A stretch of DNA of 64,000 nucleotides from NCBI RefSeq assembly GCF_007565055.1, contig NC_044557.1, forward strand, positions 80,363,019 to 80,427,018. Reading direction: 5' to 3'. Positions within the stretch are counted from its first letter, which is position 1. The number at the start of each line of letters is the position of its first letter. Made by a program: the position numbers and the translations under genes. Below the pieces are notes generated by a model, which made no database searches, was not told where the DNA came from, and saw only the letters and a program-made list of their open reading frames with translations. Shown here piece after piece: positions 36,540 through 49,660 of the stretch. This DNA is from Rhinopithecus roxellana. Taxonomy: Eukaryota; Chordata; Mammalia; Primates; Cercopithecidae.

Positions 36540-37460
36540 TAAAGACAATCTTTAACATTGTACAAAAGAAAAAATAACAAGTAAATCAGCTTACAGAGAA
36601 AAGGTTTTCGCGGAGAAAGTAATAGGAAAAAGTATACAAGCAAGAGCCGACAGAAATCTGGTGAAGACGTGGCCCTGGGATGAGTGTTTGGAGACGGTAT
36701 GCATTTAGGAATACATGTATACACTACGGAAAGTTTCCCACTAAAAGAAAAGATTACTTCTGGTTCCTAAATGCGAAAAACGAAGTGATTTTAAACCCTG
36801 GCTGAAGTTTCTACACGTGTGTGAATTTATACAGTTTCAATAAAAAGGGGGCTGTCATTTGTCAAAAGTAAAGTTCCTGTGATTTGGGGTAGAAATTAAA
36901 CTGGAAAAATGATTGTCCAGAGTTTCTATTAGAATTGTATATAGTTTTTAGGATAGAAGTTAGTTCAGTCTTGGTAAATAGAAACTTCTCATTTCAGAGA
37001 AAAAAAAAAAAAAAAAACTTTACTAAAATCCCAGAATATTTCTTTATAAAATAATTCCTACATAACTAGTTTTCCTTCAAGTTCCAAAGGATTTAATTAA
37101 GGGAGAAATTAATTGGCAAGTCAATTTGGACTTTTCTCTAATATAAAATGTTTTAAAAGTACTTCTATAGTTTACATAAACTAATATATTATTTGAATTA
37201 TTTTTTAATAGGATAACATATTGATATGCATTGAAGGAATTTTTAGTATGGCAACTGAAACAAATATCTTCATTAAAAAGAAATTAAGTGTATTAAAGAA
37301 AATTCATAAAAATATGGAAAAATTTTTAAAAGGCTTCTCTACCATGTAAACATAACTGCTGTTAACATTTTAATGTGTATCCTCCAATTCTTGTTTCACA
37401 ATGAATTCATTCTTTAAAATATTTTCAGTTGTAATTTTACTGCTTGCATAATTTATTAGT
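36540..37460. other. Unassigned AT-rich sequence
   Basis: A poly(A) run lies at about 37001-37017. Otherwise nothing is recognised. Confidence 0.5.
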
Positions 37461-37464
37461 GATA

Positions 37465-37680
37465 ATGATAATAGTTATAATTTATTCAGTATTTATAATG
37501 TACCAGGTATACTATCTATTTTACATTTAATCACTAAATTAATTGTGTAAAATAGGAAGGTAAAGAAATTGAGATTCAAACTTGCCAAAGAGGACATAGT
37601 AAGTATTGCAGCTAAACTTGAACTCAGTTTTGATTTTCTATGCTCATTCCACATCACTATGCCTGTCTACCTAATGTAAG
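37465..37680 (+). repeat. MIR SINE
   Basis: 'ttataatgtaccaggtatac', 'ttacatttaatcac', 'ggaaggtaaagaaattgag' and 'actatgcctgtct' follow MIR order. Confidence 0.7.
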
Positions 37681-39239
37681 AATATTTAAACCTCAATATC
37701 TTACATAAATGATATTGTAACTATAAGAGTTTCCCACTCTGAGTAGGTACAAATATCGAAAAAATAGGGTTTCACACAAAACAGCCCTATGAGGAAACTG
37801 TGGTGGATAGTACACATTTGTGACAAAGTTTCAACTAAAAATCTAAGTGCAATTTAGCTTTTTTTTTTTTTTTTTTGGCTAATAATAAGGATTGTGGTTC
37901 ATGCCAGAGTGTGCCCAGTGGTGAAAATATACATTATTTACTCTGAAACTTCTAAATCTATTGCTTACATGTGATAATATGTAGTATAAACTTATTTATC
38001 TTACATATTGTTATGATTTTCATTTCAATGGGGTCGTAAGATCTCATCATGGTATTCCCCTGTGTTGTGTTCTTGAACGTTAATTATATGAAAGTAGAAC
38101 AATTTTCCCATACAAAGGAAAAGGATGGGAAAGGAGAGGCTGTCTGACAGCTTCAATTATTCTGTGTCTCTATGATACACAGGACACTATTTGAACCTGT
38201 AGCAATTTGCTGGCACGAAGAGTATCAAAAGCATATTCGGTGAATGAGAGGAAGGATAGCAATTCCTTCTATTAGACTGGCAATTGACCATCTGCTTCAG
38301 AGACTAGTGTTTAACCTGCAAGTAATCACGGTAAAATAGCTTGATGATGTGTCTGTCAGGCTTTTCATTTTTCCTGGGTAGGGGCAAGTTGGGAAAGGAG
38401 TGGTTAAAAATGCAGACTTCTGGTTGACCTCCCATCCTGTTGGAATCCTAGGTACATTCAGTACCTTTGAGCACCTTCTTCTAAGATCAACCAGAAGAAA
38501 GGTACCACATTCAGTATTCAGTTAAATAAAATCAAATTTAAGTTTCATTCTCTAATATTTCTTTAGCAAGATACTTCTAGCATCAGATGAAATTTGCAGT
38601 TTGTTACTGGTGCTCTTCCATGTGTCTTAGAATCACCATCTGAACACTACGACTGTTAATGCCAAAGGATTTATTTGAAAATTTTTCTGTATATGTTATT
38701 TCAGTCTTTTTGGAAGTTATTTGGAGCTATTATTGGATATAGTTAAATTATATGCACTTCTTAAAGAGAAGTATGCTTTTGATAATTAGATTTCTATCTT
38801 CTTATGCAGCTTAACATAAGGGAGCATGATACTATTAGATAACAAACGTCCAGGTGGCTGCAGCTAAAGCAGTAGGTTTGATATTTGAAGACAGTAAATA
38901 ATCGTGAAATAATTTTGCTTGAATGTCTTTTTGTTTTTAGTACTTGGAAATTTCTTTTTAACTCAACCTAAAAATTTGTCTTTTTACTGGCAAATGGTTA
39001 GAGAAAAAAAGGAAGAGTATATTCCCAGCAAGAGCAAAATTTACACACTAGAATTACACAGATCGATGCAGTAACTTACAGCATCAGGAATAGTTAGTGC
39101 TTGAAGTTACAATAGTTCCTTTTCGGGGCTTAAGTATTTCAGAACTTAGAGGCATTGAAATATTTTATCCCTTTCCAAAATCCCCATCAATTTTTGTTAC
39201 CAACACAAGCACAGTGATAGCTCTTTTATACACTGTTAA
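37681..39239. other. Unassigned AT-rich sequence
   Basis: A poly(T) run lies at about 37858-37876. Nothing else is recognised. Confidence 0.5.
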
Positions 39240-40110
39240 TTAATTGTCATTTACTCATTTATTTCGCAAATATTTTTGAGTAACTTATTCTGTACCAGGC
39301 ACTATTCTAGGTTCTTGGGGATGCTTCAATGAGTGAAAACAAAACAAAACAAAAAATTCCTTCCCTTCATGGAGTTTACATGCTGGTGTGGCAAACAGGC
39401 AATAATCAGATAATTAATACATGTATAGCATAGTAGATAGTGATAAATATCAAGAAAAAAGTGAATCAGAGAAGGTGATTAAAAATGCTGAGAAGGGGGG
39501 TACTAATATTTTAAGTATATTGGAATTGGAGCAAAGACCTGAAAAAGGAAGGGTATGAGTAATATAGCCATCTGAAAGACAATCACTCCAGACAAGTGCT
39601 GTCCAATAGACTGGCCATGAGTCTCATGTAAACACCACATTGGACAACAAGGTGTGGAAATTCTCCACCATCGCAGAAAGTTCTAATGGACGGTGCTGCT
39701 CCCAACAGAAAGAATGGCAAATACACAGGTCCTGAAGAGATGGGCAACACAAGAAACAACAAGGAGGTCGGTATAGCTATAACTGAGTACAAGTGGGAGA
39801 GGGAAATAGGAGACAGAAAGTCAATGAGGGGCCTGAGTATGTAGAATCTCTCGGGGCCCTTCCTGGACTTTGAGATACTATTCTGAGCAAGATGGAGAGC
39901 CTTTGGAATGTGTTGAGTGGAAGGGTAATGTGCTCTATTTTGCACTGTGTCAGGGGCACTCTGACGGATGTTTTGAGAATTAAGAGGCCAGAGCACAAGT
40001 TAAAATATCATTGTGATCATCCAGGAAGAGGAAGAGCACTGTCCACCAGTAAAAGGCATAAACTGTAAGAAGTGGTAGATTCTAGATTGATATGGGAGTG
40101 AGATAAAGGC
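39240..40110 (-). repeat. L2 3' portion, split by a small DNA transposon
   Basis: In reverse: 'gtaccaggcactattctagg', 'ccttcatggagtttacatg', then 'gatggagagcctttggaatg' and 'aagggtaatgtgctc', matching the L2 3' UTR and ORF end. A minus-strand frame of 137 codons at 39583-39996 crosses L2 and the inserted element, and is not a gene. Confidence 0.7.
39594..39698. mobile_element. Small hAT-like MITE inside L2
   Basis: The ends 'agtgctgtccaatag' and 'ctaatggacggtgct' are imperfect inverted repeats (11 of 15 match). Similar 8-bp flanks ('ctccagac', 'ctcccaac') fit the 8-bp target duplication of hAT elements. It is non-autonomous; no transposase frame is present. Confidence 0.5.
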
Positions 40111-40127
40111 AAATAACCCACCCAGGG

Positions 40128-40258
40128 ATACTTATTACAATGTGGGTTCTAGACACCCACTCACAGAAATTATGATTTGGCAGAACTATTATGGTACAGA
40201 AAAATCTGCATTTTTTAATCACATGAGAATTCTGATTCTTGTGCCCAACTCATTCCCC
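40128..40258. mobile_element. Possible MER5/MER20-type hAT fragment
   Basis: 'gtacagaaaaatctgcatttttt' followed by 'gagaattctgattcttgtg' matches a common non-autonomous hAT family in which 'aatctgcattttt' and 'gattctgatg' are landmarks. Confidence 0.45.
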
Positions 40259-42125
40259 AACATGTAATTGCCCTGCATCCTCTGAAGGCTTTGAAATATA
40301 CTTGTTTGGTGGCTTGTTTAACTTTAAATTTATAACTGAAGAACACTGGATGCTGGTGATGCAAGCAGTGTAGTCATCATTGGAGGAAGTAGAGGCCCAC
40401 AAAATGCCTCTTTAATATCATTGTGAAGAAATGAATCCTTGACAGAAGTTTTTGGTTTTGCTTTCTGTTTTTGTTATTGTTATTTGGATTACATTTATGC
40501 ATTCCCTAGAATTTAGCTAAAAGGCACATAACTGATGCTTAAGCCAAGGTGAGATGCCATTTCCACTTTTTAAAACAACATAGAAGTTACCATTTAGCAC
40601 ACACAGATTATGGACACACATATCTTCTCATCTGAAATGTGTTATATTTTCTCTGCCTGTGTGATAAGAAACTATTCCATGATCCGTTTTCTTTTTTCAT
40701 GAAGAGTCCAATCTACCCCTTTTCATGAAATGATTTCCATATTCAGTATCAATAAATAATTATAAAATGATGAATAAATATCCACATTTTTATATTGATA
40801 CTAAGGGAAATAGTTTTTCTCAGATACAAGTTAGTCCAGATAAAAATTTCTGTTCTTTTTTCTATCTTATTTTTTCTTCATTGCCTAGGAAGATAAGACA
40901 GAGTCAGACTTCAAGGAGGAAATTGGATAAAATGCATTTAAGAGAAAGAAAAAATGAAGATCAATCAGGCCGAAGTGAATAGTTTCAATTTGCCTACAGT
41001 CTGGCATAACTGTTACCATGATCTAACTGTGGGGAAAAAATGTTTTAACATACAATTTTTGCATAAGCAGCACATGAAGAGGAAAAATAAACCTAATATT
41101 GCCTTTGGGAGTATCTACATATTAGTGAAGGACTATGTAAAGGTGTCTGAAATTTCTATTTCAGTAAAACTTCTCTAAAAGTTTATTATTCATGATCTGT
41201 TCTTTTGCTTCAAACAATATCCTAAATACACCTTAGAGAGAATAAACTCATTTTAATCACAATCATTTTAATGTAAATTGATTGATCAGATCACTTTTCT
41301 TCTTGGAAAATTTCTGGCATTTATAGGCTTTAAAGTATTTAGCATCAGATGTTTAAAAAGAAAGAGGTGGGAATGAAGACAACAACTTTTACCGTTTTTT
41401 TTTTTTTAAGGGACCAGTTCAGAGAACAGCAAGAACCTGCATAGAAGTAATCATTTCTGAAAATCCAAATTACTTAGTGGCATCTGCTGAAGCACAGATG
41501 AGTTGAGTGCACTGTTCACCAGTTCCTGTAACTTTCCTTTGACTTGATCCATAGAACAGTAGCCAAGAATATGGTGATCAGTCATGGAGCCAATGGCATT
41601 GCTTCCTGAGGTTCTGAGAATATTCCTTCTATCTTATTCATTCCTCCACCTTTGGCCAGACAATTTTATAATGGGAATGATGATGACAGGGAAACTTACA
41701 GAGAGAAGAAAGGAAGTGCAGGGTGTGAGGGCAGGAAAACTTGAAGCATCTATTCTTCTATTTTCGGTCCCATAACTCCCCCAATATTATTCTTTGGCTC
41801 AGTCATACTAGTTTTTGCTCTGTCTGCCTACCCATAATATACATTTTTCCCCTAATTGATTGTTCTCATTAAGAAGCCTGTGGAGTCTGGCTCATGGAAA
41901 AATATTTGGGGCTTTACTGCATTTCTCAGTGATGGAAAACGTTCTTTTCATATATGTAAGAAATGTGAGAATTGGTCTTAGGTGAGACTTGGTATAAGAA
42001 GCCATACAAGCAAGAAGGAAAAGAAAAGAATATTTCCCCTAAGGTAAAATGGTAGTTATATAACGATGGTAGCAAAAGGAGATGACTACCAAGGAGGAAC
42101 TCTTGCCAAGCCCACATGGGTATAT
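40259..42125. other. Unassigned sequence
   Basis: Nothing is recognised. Short open frames at 40767-40982 and 41584-41775 show no family resemblance. Confidence 0.45.
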
Positions 42126-42139
42126 AGATTAGCCATAAT

Positions 42140-42221
42140 TAGCAGGGCATGGTGGTTCATGCCTGTAATCCCAGCACTTTGGGAGGCCAAGGCAGGTGGA
42201 TCACTTGAGATCAGGAGTTTG
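42140..42221 (+). mobile_element. Alu left-arm fragment between direct repeats
   Basis: The 82 bases from 'tagcagggcatggtgg' to 'ggagtttg' are the start of an Alu left arm. The 14-bp direct repeat 'agattagccataat' flanks it at 42126-42139 and 42222-42235, like a target duplication. The right arm and the A tail are missing. Confidence 0.88.
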
Positions 42222-42504
42222 AGATTAGCCATAATATACCCTATCTTGTGGCTTTGTGTTTCGGGTTAGAATACTTGTTATGAAGATGGCCTGTAGCAAT
42301 GATTTTGGTCTTTCATTGAAAAAGGAAATTTTAAGCTCTTATAAACAAAGAAAAAATAAGAGTGTTCCAAGAATGTGTTAAGCATTCTGTAGATGGCTCA
42401 AGAATAATATATAAGTACTTCTGCATAAAGATATTACACTGAAACTTTGCTAAGCAACAGTGAAAATAGGTTTAAACATTCCAGGTGACTCAAGTTCAAT
42501 ATAA

Positions 42505-42690
42505 TGGCAACACTAGTTAGAGTTTTCAAGCACTTTCTCTGATAAGCACTTTATATGCATTGTGTCATTTAACAATTGCATGGACTTTATGAAGTAGATA
42601 TGATTATACCCATTTTTATAAAAAGGAAACTGAAGCACAAGGTCAAACAATGAGTAAAAGGCCAACTCAATACTGCAGTCCAACTTATAG
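42505..42690 (+). repeat. MIR SINE
   Basis: 'cactttatatgcattgtgtc', 'tatacccatttttataaaaagg' and 'ctgaagcacaaggtca' are MIR. Confidence 0.8.
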
Positions 42691-43544
42691 AATTAAGTTG
42701 CCCGCTAGCGTGGATTCTGGGAGAGAGTTGATAAAGGGCAATATTAAATGACCATCACACATCTCTTCTAGTACCAGGCTGGCTATTCAATGACTTAACC
42801 AGTTCTAGCACTGAAATGACTGGGCAAAAATCAGACCATTTGGGTTTAGTCACTGTCCAAGTCTCAGAACCCACATTAATCTCCCCACTGTCACTACTCC
42901 ACGGCTAGTAAGACTTTCTGGTATCCTCATATCAGAGAGGTTCTTATCATACATGTTCTCACTTGGAATCCCTCACCATAGACCACACTCACTTTTGCTT
43001 TGCCACTGGAACTGTCCATGTATTTCTAACAGTTTCTACTATATCCTCCCAATGTTGGTGGAGGGGTCTTTTCCCTTTGGCCTGAACTGGAACCTAGTTC
43101 TCCCTTCGAAATATTTTTTCCTGTGGCTTGTGTAGTTGAGACTCCTCTTTCCGCCAGAAACCATGACCAGGATATGTAGTTTAGCATTTTCCTGGGTCCC
43201 TATCACTACCTCCAGAGCTTATTCACCTCCCTGTGATGCTCATCATCCAGCTCTATCCCATCTCCTCACTTCCTCATTGCTTGTCATTGGCAAACTTCCA
43301 AATACTTTCCTTTAAGTGATTCTGAGACCCGTATATCCAGTTTGTTTTTAAAATAAATGTATTGAAGCAAAAAATTAAGTAAATGTAAAGAAGAATACAT
43401 TGAATGAGATATAGAGCCATGGCAAAAGTAGTGAAGTCTGGGAAATCTTAACTTTACAATAAATAAATCCAAGATCGTTGCAAGCATTAAAGAGTCTCTA
43501 TGGCCTAGTTTATGCCTGCTCGCATCTGAAACATTACCCTCCAC
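42691..43544. other. Unassigned; possibly decayed L2
   Basis: The composition is L2-like but no firm phrase is seen. Confidence 0.35.
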
Positions 43545-43935
43545 CACTCCATTCTTCACCTTTTAAACCTTAGCCATGCAGAACTACATGTAGCTCTTTC
43601 TTACTTCCTTCAAGCCATGCTCACACCCACTTTTCTTAGCCACCCCAATCCAAGACCAATTTATTTAGCTAGATCCTATCCTTAACTCAGTTCAGTGATT
43701 ACTTCTTACAAAGGCCTTAGCCTCATCAGGTTAGAGGTGGCGGTGGGAAGAGGAATTTAACTCCATAGCTATCTCTGTCATGTGTTCCTCATGTGGTTTT
43801 ACAACAATCTATTATATGCCTGTCTCCCCTACTAGACTGTGGATTTCTTAAAAAGATGAACTATGGTGTAATTGTCTTTTCCCCACTGCACATGCATAGA
43901 GAAAGTTCTCAATGAATACTTGAGAAATGAATGGA
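43545..43935 (+). repeat. L2 3' portion
   Basis: 'gcctgtctcccctactagac', 'tgtggatttcttaaaaagatg' and 'ctcaatgaatacttgagaaatg' are the L2 3' end. Confidence 0.7.
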
Positions 43936-46900
43936 TACCACCAAAGTCTTTTGGGGAAAAGACTCGCTCACAATATCTTCCTTTTCATTATTCTCTGTAT
44001 GCTCCTTTCATCATTTGCACAAGGTCCTAAATGTAATTTCAAAGTTGTAATTTTGCGTTTCAGAGACAGAATTGATGTAGTATTTTTTTTTCTAGAGGCA
44101 TGGCTGCCTTTGACATTTAGGGCTGGAATGGGTGAGTATACACTTAAAAGTTTTGTTTGTGCACTCATGAAATTTTGTAGTGCCTCATTCAAAAAATCAA
44201 ATGCTCTTAAAGTTCCTACCTCTTTCATTTTAAATAACACTCACGGTTGGTATCCCCTGAGTAAAATAAATAAAAAACCAGTATGTATCAGAGAGGACAT
44301 TTAAAATTTTTAATTGAGCTGCTAACCTAATCAACCCCATCATCTGATATATGTCCTTTCCATTCTCATTTCCTGAAGCAAAGAACGAGGACTGTGCCTT
44401 GTTCCAAGAGGTGCATTATGTGAGTGCTGCTTAATCAGCACATATAGGTTTTATCTTCCAGTATACTTTCCTTCATTCTCTTGACTCCACTTTGCCTTTA
44501 TTCTCCCCATAATTTCCAGAATCTTTGTTAGGCTCCTACTGAGCACTCCAAACATAAAGGGGATATGTTTGGCCTTAAATAAGAAAAGTTCTGTGATCTC
44601 AGAGGCACTTTCCATATGGACTTTTACAGAGGCAGACACTGGAATGCTTTCTTAGAAGACTCCAGAATGTTTCCAGAGAGACACAGGCAGGCAAATTAAA
44701 ACTTCGGCAAGTGCAGGGCTGATTTACTGTACACAGTTGCCAGTGGCTTTACCAGAATATTTTGGGGTATAAATTGTAAACTTTTTTTTTTAATAGCAAG
44801 AACACAAGTAGGACATTATGAACCTTGTTGTTATGTAGACAAGGAAGCGAGAGGAGAGGCAGATGGATTTGCTTTAATGTATGTTCATTTATGTCCAGTG
44901 TGTCTCTTTTCATTTCTTTTATTATAAAAACTGGTTAGCAAAAGTAAGGGAAGAGAAAAGGTTTTCAGCACAAGAAGAACACAGTTTTGATGAAGAGGAG
45001 AAGAGTGTTATTTGAATGGCTTTTTTTGAGGGGGCAGTTCTGTAGAATGCTGTAACTGGCATCACCAGTATAAAGAGAGGCACTTCTGCAGTCTTCTCAC
45101 ATTACTTATTTTGAGGTTGACATATTTACCGTGTTTACAATGCACTGTACGAAGGTAGCACAGCATCACTGAGTGCCAGAAGGTATTGCTGGCATTTCCC
45201 ACTGGTAGAAGGTCTGCAGAAAGAGATTGAGAGTACAAGACCAGCAAAGAACCTAGAGAAGTTCAAGCAGGTGCTGATGTTTTAATGAAACTTAAATTTC
45301 CGGAGCTACAAGTCTCAGGTAAGTTAGCAAATTGTGGTATAGAAAAAGATATAAATATAAATCATCACTTGTCAGTTCCAAGAATACAAATGTACGAAGA
45401 GTTGATCAGCAAGGAATTCTTTTCCTGCTCTCCTCCATCCTATCTCCCAGTAACCCACAAACATTAATCCTTTGTACTCAAATTTGTTGCCTAAATAACC
45501 TTTTCAAACAGCTATTTGAAATTTTACTATGCAATTTGTTGATTATGCAAATTTGAATATCCCCCCCAGTGATACTTCTTGACTAGCAACAATATAGAGA
45601 GTGCACAACTTTGCATATTGTAAATTCACATAAACATTTATATTTTTTAAGAATCCAATGAATTAGAGAATCTGTGGGTAGACGACATTTTTAAAGTCAG
45701 AAAGAGTCATTTGTATAGTTGAAATTAATTCTTGGAAACAATGTTTTCATTACTTGGTATTCTAGACCCAGTTCTTTTAAATAAATAATTAGCACAGTAG
45801 AAAAAAAGGTCCAGCAAAATTTTAAATGTGTCATTAATGTGTTCATTAATATTCAAAATTTACTGAAACAGATCTCTTAAACATCCTGAGGGATACCATA
45901 AAATTATTAATTTGGCTTTTATTTGAGAAAAATTCAGGCTTTTTAAGCTACAGCTCTAATTTAAATTTGATTTTCTGAGCAAAAATATGTATAACTGGTA
46001 AATAAGATTTTAACAATATAATGTGGCAAAAATTATTTTTCAAAAATATTTGACAATTCAAGGTAATAATAAGTGCACTTAAAAAATGTACATATGACAA
46101 AATAAAAATCTGTGCCTGTGCACTGTTGGTCTCCAATTGAATTGACATAGCATTTGTGAAAAATACTGCATGAGGGTAGAAGTGTGGATAAACATTAAGA
46201 TCAAGGATCAATTCTTAATTGCTGAAAAACTAGTTGCTTGTACTTTTTAAATACTAGGAACAGCCTTCCTATAAGTATTTTACCATAATACTCTACCTTA
46301 AATCACCTACCACTTTAAGAAACAGTCCATCTTTCTGACACCTATCAGTTCATCTATTTTCTAAATCTCTATTATGCTTTAATTCTTCTCTGCTTTTGGC
46401 TGATGGTACTTACAGCTGTTGATCATTAAAGTTACATCTGGCCTACAATGAAGTAGTCTTTGCAAAAAGAAAAATTATTTATGTTTCTTCTCATGTTCCA
46501 GTGGACATCAGCTAAAGCAAGTCCAGAAGCAGATAGCCAGTCCTGTCCATGCAGCTGGTTAGCAGCATTACACACTGGCCTGGAAATCACTTTTTCTGTA
46601 GCTAATTTGAGTTTACAAACATTGGATAGGGAATATCATGTGCTGTCAACTAGATTCCTGAAGATTTACACATGTGGCAAAACTACTTGTCTGTATTAAA
46701 AAAAAAAAAAAAAAGCAAAAACAAAACAAGTATAAACGCATATTGGGAATAAGAACCTTTCAAAATTTAGCTATGTAGGTGGTGGTAAATTCTGGTTGCC
46801 AGAATCTCCTTAGATTAATATCAGGGTGATATTCTCCACAATTGACAATAGACAGTGGGACAGGGTGTTAATATATCACTGAAGTAACCCGAAGTATGCA

Positions 46901-46999
46901 AATTGAAACAGGAGCTTTTTTTTTTTTTCCTTAAATAAACTAAAGAATCATTGGAAATCCTGAGTCAAGGTGAAAAAAAAAAACCCCTCCATCTCTATC
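43936..46999. other. Unassigned sequence
   Basis: The largest open frame, 43927-44304 (125 codons, with an antisense frame too), starts in the L2 tail and shows no domain. A 17-base poly(A) run at 46698-46714 has no upstream AATAAA. Nothing else is recognised. Confidence 0.4.
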
Positions 47000-47014
47000 A
47001 AGAATTGCTTCCTC

Positions 47015-47317
47015 GGCCGGGCACGGTGGCTCACGCTTGTAATCCCAGCAGTTTGGGAGGCCGAGGCGGGCGGATCACGAGGTCAGGAGGTCGAGACCAT
47101 CCTGGCTAACACAGTGAAACCCCGTCTCTACTAAAAAAAAATACAAAAAATGAGCCGGGCCAGGTGGCGGGCGCCTGTAGTCCCAGCTACTTGGGAGGCT
47201 GAGGCAGGAGAATGGCGTGAACCCGGGAGGCGGAGCTTGCAGTGAACTGAGATCCGGCCACTGCACTCCAGCCTGGGCGACAGAGCGAGACTCCGTCTCA
47301 AAAAAAAAAAAAAAAAA
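47015..47317 (+). mobile_element. AluY, Old World monkey type (AluYR-like), full length
   Basis: The body starts 'ggccgggcacggtggctc' and holds 'gagatccggccactgcac', the monkey-type state, and 'gccgggccaggtggcggg'. The 14-bp target duplication 'agaattgcttcctc' lies at 47001-47014 and 47318-47331. The A tail is pure, so it is a young insertion. Confidence 0.92.
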
Positions 47318-47331
47318 AGAATTGCTTCCTC

Positions 47332-48860
47332 AAATGACATCATCATTTATTTATATATAAGTCCATGAAAGTCTACTGGCAGAGTAGAATTCAAACAATT
47401 AGTAAACCTGCAGTCTTGACTTGTCATGTCATAAAGTAGTAGTCTTTCTTCATTTCATGCCATCATCAGCTCAGCTACTCAACAATTGTCGAAAGCAGCA
47501 GAGAGAGCAAATGAAAGTGAATCCACTTCTTGGCATTTGCCAGATAAGCCACAAATTAAATATCCTCTTAAAACAAAAAAGGATTTCAAGTCTCAGAAGA
47601 GAAATCAGTGCTGGGTGATAAATATTTCCACTTTTAAATTATATTTATTTCATAAAATCTTTTATTTGGCACTGTGTAAATTGTCAGCAATCTTTCCCTC
47701 ATACCTGATTCATCTTTAAAACCACAATAGCATGATTTAGCTATTACATGGCCTTGTGATAGTAACAGTTGAAAAGTAAACTAAGGGAAATATTTAACAG
47801 AGGCAATGATCGAAACATCACATCGTGCACCTTAAATACACGTAATTTTTATTTAAAACAACAATTAATGAATGAAGGTAAACACAAATAAAAAGCCACG
47901 ACAGTGATAAACTTTAAAATGACTAACTTATCTCTGAAAGAATGGAGACAAACCAGAAAGGAGTTTTTAAAATACTAAAATAGTTTTAAAAAATCAGATC
48001 CTTTGGAAGAATAAAAACGTCTTTAGAGTAGAGCTAAGAACCTGTGAGAGTAACACATCTTAGGCTGTGACATCAGTATTCTTAGCAGAGTTGGCTGCCC
48101 AGGTCTTTGAGCAGAAAGCTCCGACTTGAATACAGTAAGCATTAACCAATGCAGAAGTAACTGACTTAGGATATGGCATTACTCAAAAGTGGGTCATTTA
48201 AAAAAATTCTTAATACTTATTACAGAAACAAAGACATGTTTCTCTAGTGTAGGCATGTTAACTCTTGGTGTGCTGGACAAATTCCAGTTTGGGCACCGTA
48301 TTTTAAAAGCAATAGAAAAATCTGGAACTCCATTTCATGTAGGAAAGCATATGGCTTGAAAGTAAATATAGTTTAAACATATGAAGCATATTAAATTAAT
48401 TATTATAATTTAAGTGATTTGAAAAATGTCTTCAGTTTTTATGACATATGCTTCTAATGATTCACATTACCTGTAGGCACTTCAAAAGCACTGGGATTCC
48501 GATTCTCTTCAGTAATTAGGGGGTCAAATGATATGCTGAGTACATTAGAGAACAGAGCCCGGTGAAAGTGGGCCATGTGCCAAAATCATACCCTTCAAGA
48601 CAGATGGGAACCAAGCCTCAGAATGGTCTGTAATTGTACCATTTTTTAAAGCCACACTTTAATGCTCTGAGGACACACAGAGGCTATATCTGAAGAATGT
48701 ATACAATATTTGTACCCAAAGTTAAATGAAATATAAATCTTTGTCTGTGGGTTGTACCCATCTTAGAGACCTCATCAGAGGTACTACCCCCATACCACTA
48801 TCCATCAGAAGTGTTTTTATTTCCTACAACATCTGAACATCCTAACCAGAACCAGGCAGT
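47332..48860. other. Unassigned AT-rich sequence
   Basis: Nothing is recognised. Confidence 0.5.
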
Positions 48861-48864
48861 ATGA

Positions 48865-49080
48865 TCACTCATTCATTTATTCATTCATTCATCCCACAAA
48901 TATCTACTGAGCACCTACAAAAAATATATGTTCTAGGCAATGCTTTAGGTACTGAGGAGCTTTGGTAAAGAGGAGAGAAGGTCATTGTCCTCTTTTATTT
49001 TATATTCCTTAGGGGGAGCACACAGTTGAAAAAACATAGAACTAAATAACTCCAAATAGCGGAGGGAAAAAATTACAAAA
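48865..49080 (-). repeat. L2 3' end
   Basis: 'attcattcattcatccca', 'ctactgagcacctac' and 'gttctaggcaatgctttagg' are reverse L2. Confidence 0.65.
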
Positions 49081-49146
49081 GGAAACTGGTAGAGAGTGGC
49101 TGATACAGGAGATATGAACTTCTTTAGCTTGGGTCATGCACAGAAG

Positions 49147-49259
49147 CCACACACCCAGAAGCAAGGGATATTTTGCTGAGACACAGGAGTAAAAAGATGG
49201 CCACACACACACACACAGAAGCAGGGGACACTTTGCTGAGACTAGGAGTGAAAAGGTGG
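49147..49259. repeat. Local tandem duplication, 54- and 59-bp units
   Basis: Units at 49147-49200 and 49201-49259 share 'cagaagca.ggga.a.tttgctgag' and 'aggagt.aaaa' in the same order. The second unit has gained extra CA steps. Confidence 0.85.
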
Positions 49260-49459
49260 CGATGGCGTTTTTTCTCTTGGAGGAACTGCCAGTTTATAGG
49301 CCTTGAGCTGGGAAAGACATGCTCAAGCAAGAGAGAGGCGTGGTGGTTGGAGCTGAGCATGTGGAGAGACAAGTGAAAAAACTGAAGTTGACAGTTTGGC
49401 AAAGTGAGATCATGTAGAGCTATTTAGGCTATAGTAAGGAGTTTGTATTATAGTCAACC

Positions 49460-49660
49460 TAAAATAATAGTAATAACCACAATTGGCTAATAACAAGAGG
49501 GAAGGGAACACATTGGGTGCTTACTATGTGCTAGGCAATGCTTTAAGCAACACAGATGGTCTCATCTATTTCCTGTCACTATCCCCATTTTATAAATGGG
49601 AAAGTCAAGCACAGAGAAATAAAGAAACTTCACCAAAGTCATCCAGCTAGTAAGAAAGAG
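49460..49660 (+). repeat. MIR SINE
   Basis: 'gggtgcttactatgtgctag', 'ctatccccattttataaatg' and 'gtcatccagctagtaag' are MIR. Confidence 0.85.

Noticed and set aside
39583..39996. 137-codon minus-strand open frame
   Set aside because: It crosses a MITE and L2; chance openness.
43927..44304. 125-codon frame with an antisense frame, plus a 36-base acceptor/donor pair at 44096-44131
   Set aside because: It starts in an L2 tail, has no recognisable domain, and part of it resembles an old hAT repeat end; the splice pair is weak evidence.
46460..46714. Possible processed pseudogene ending in poly(A)
   Set aside because: No AATAAA before the A run, no target duplication seen, and the upstream peptide matches nothing I know.
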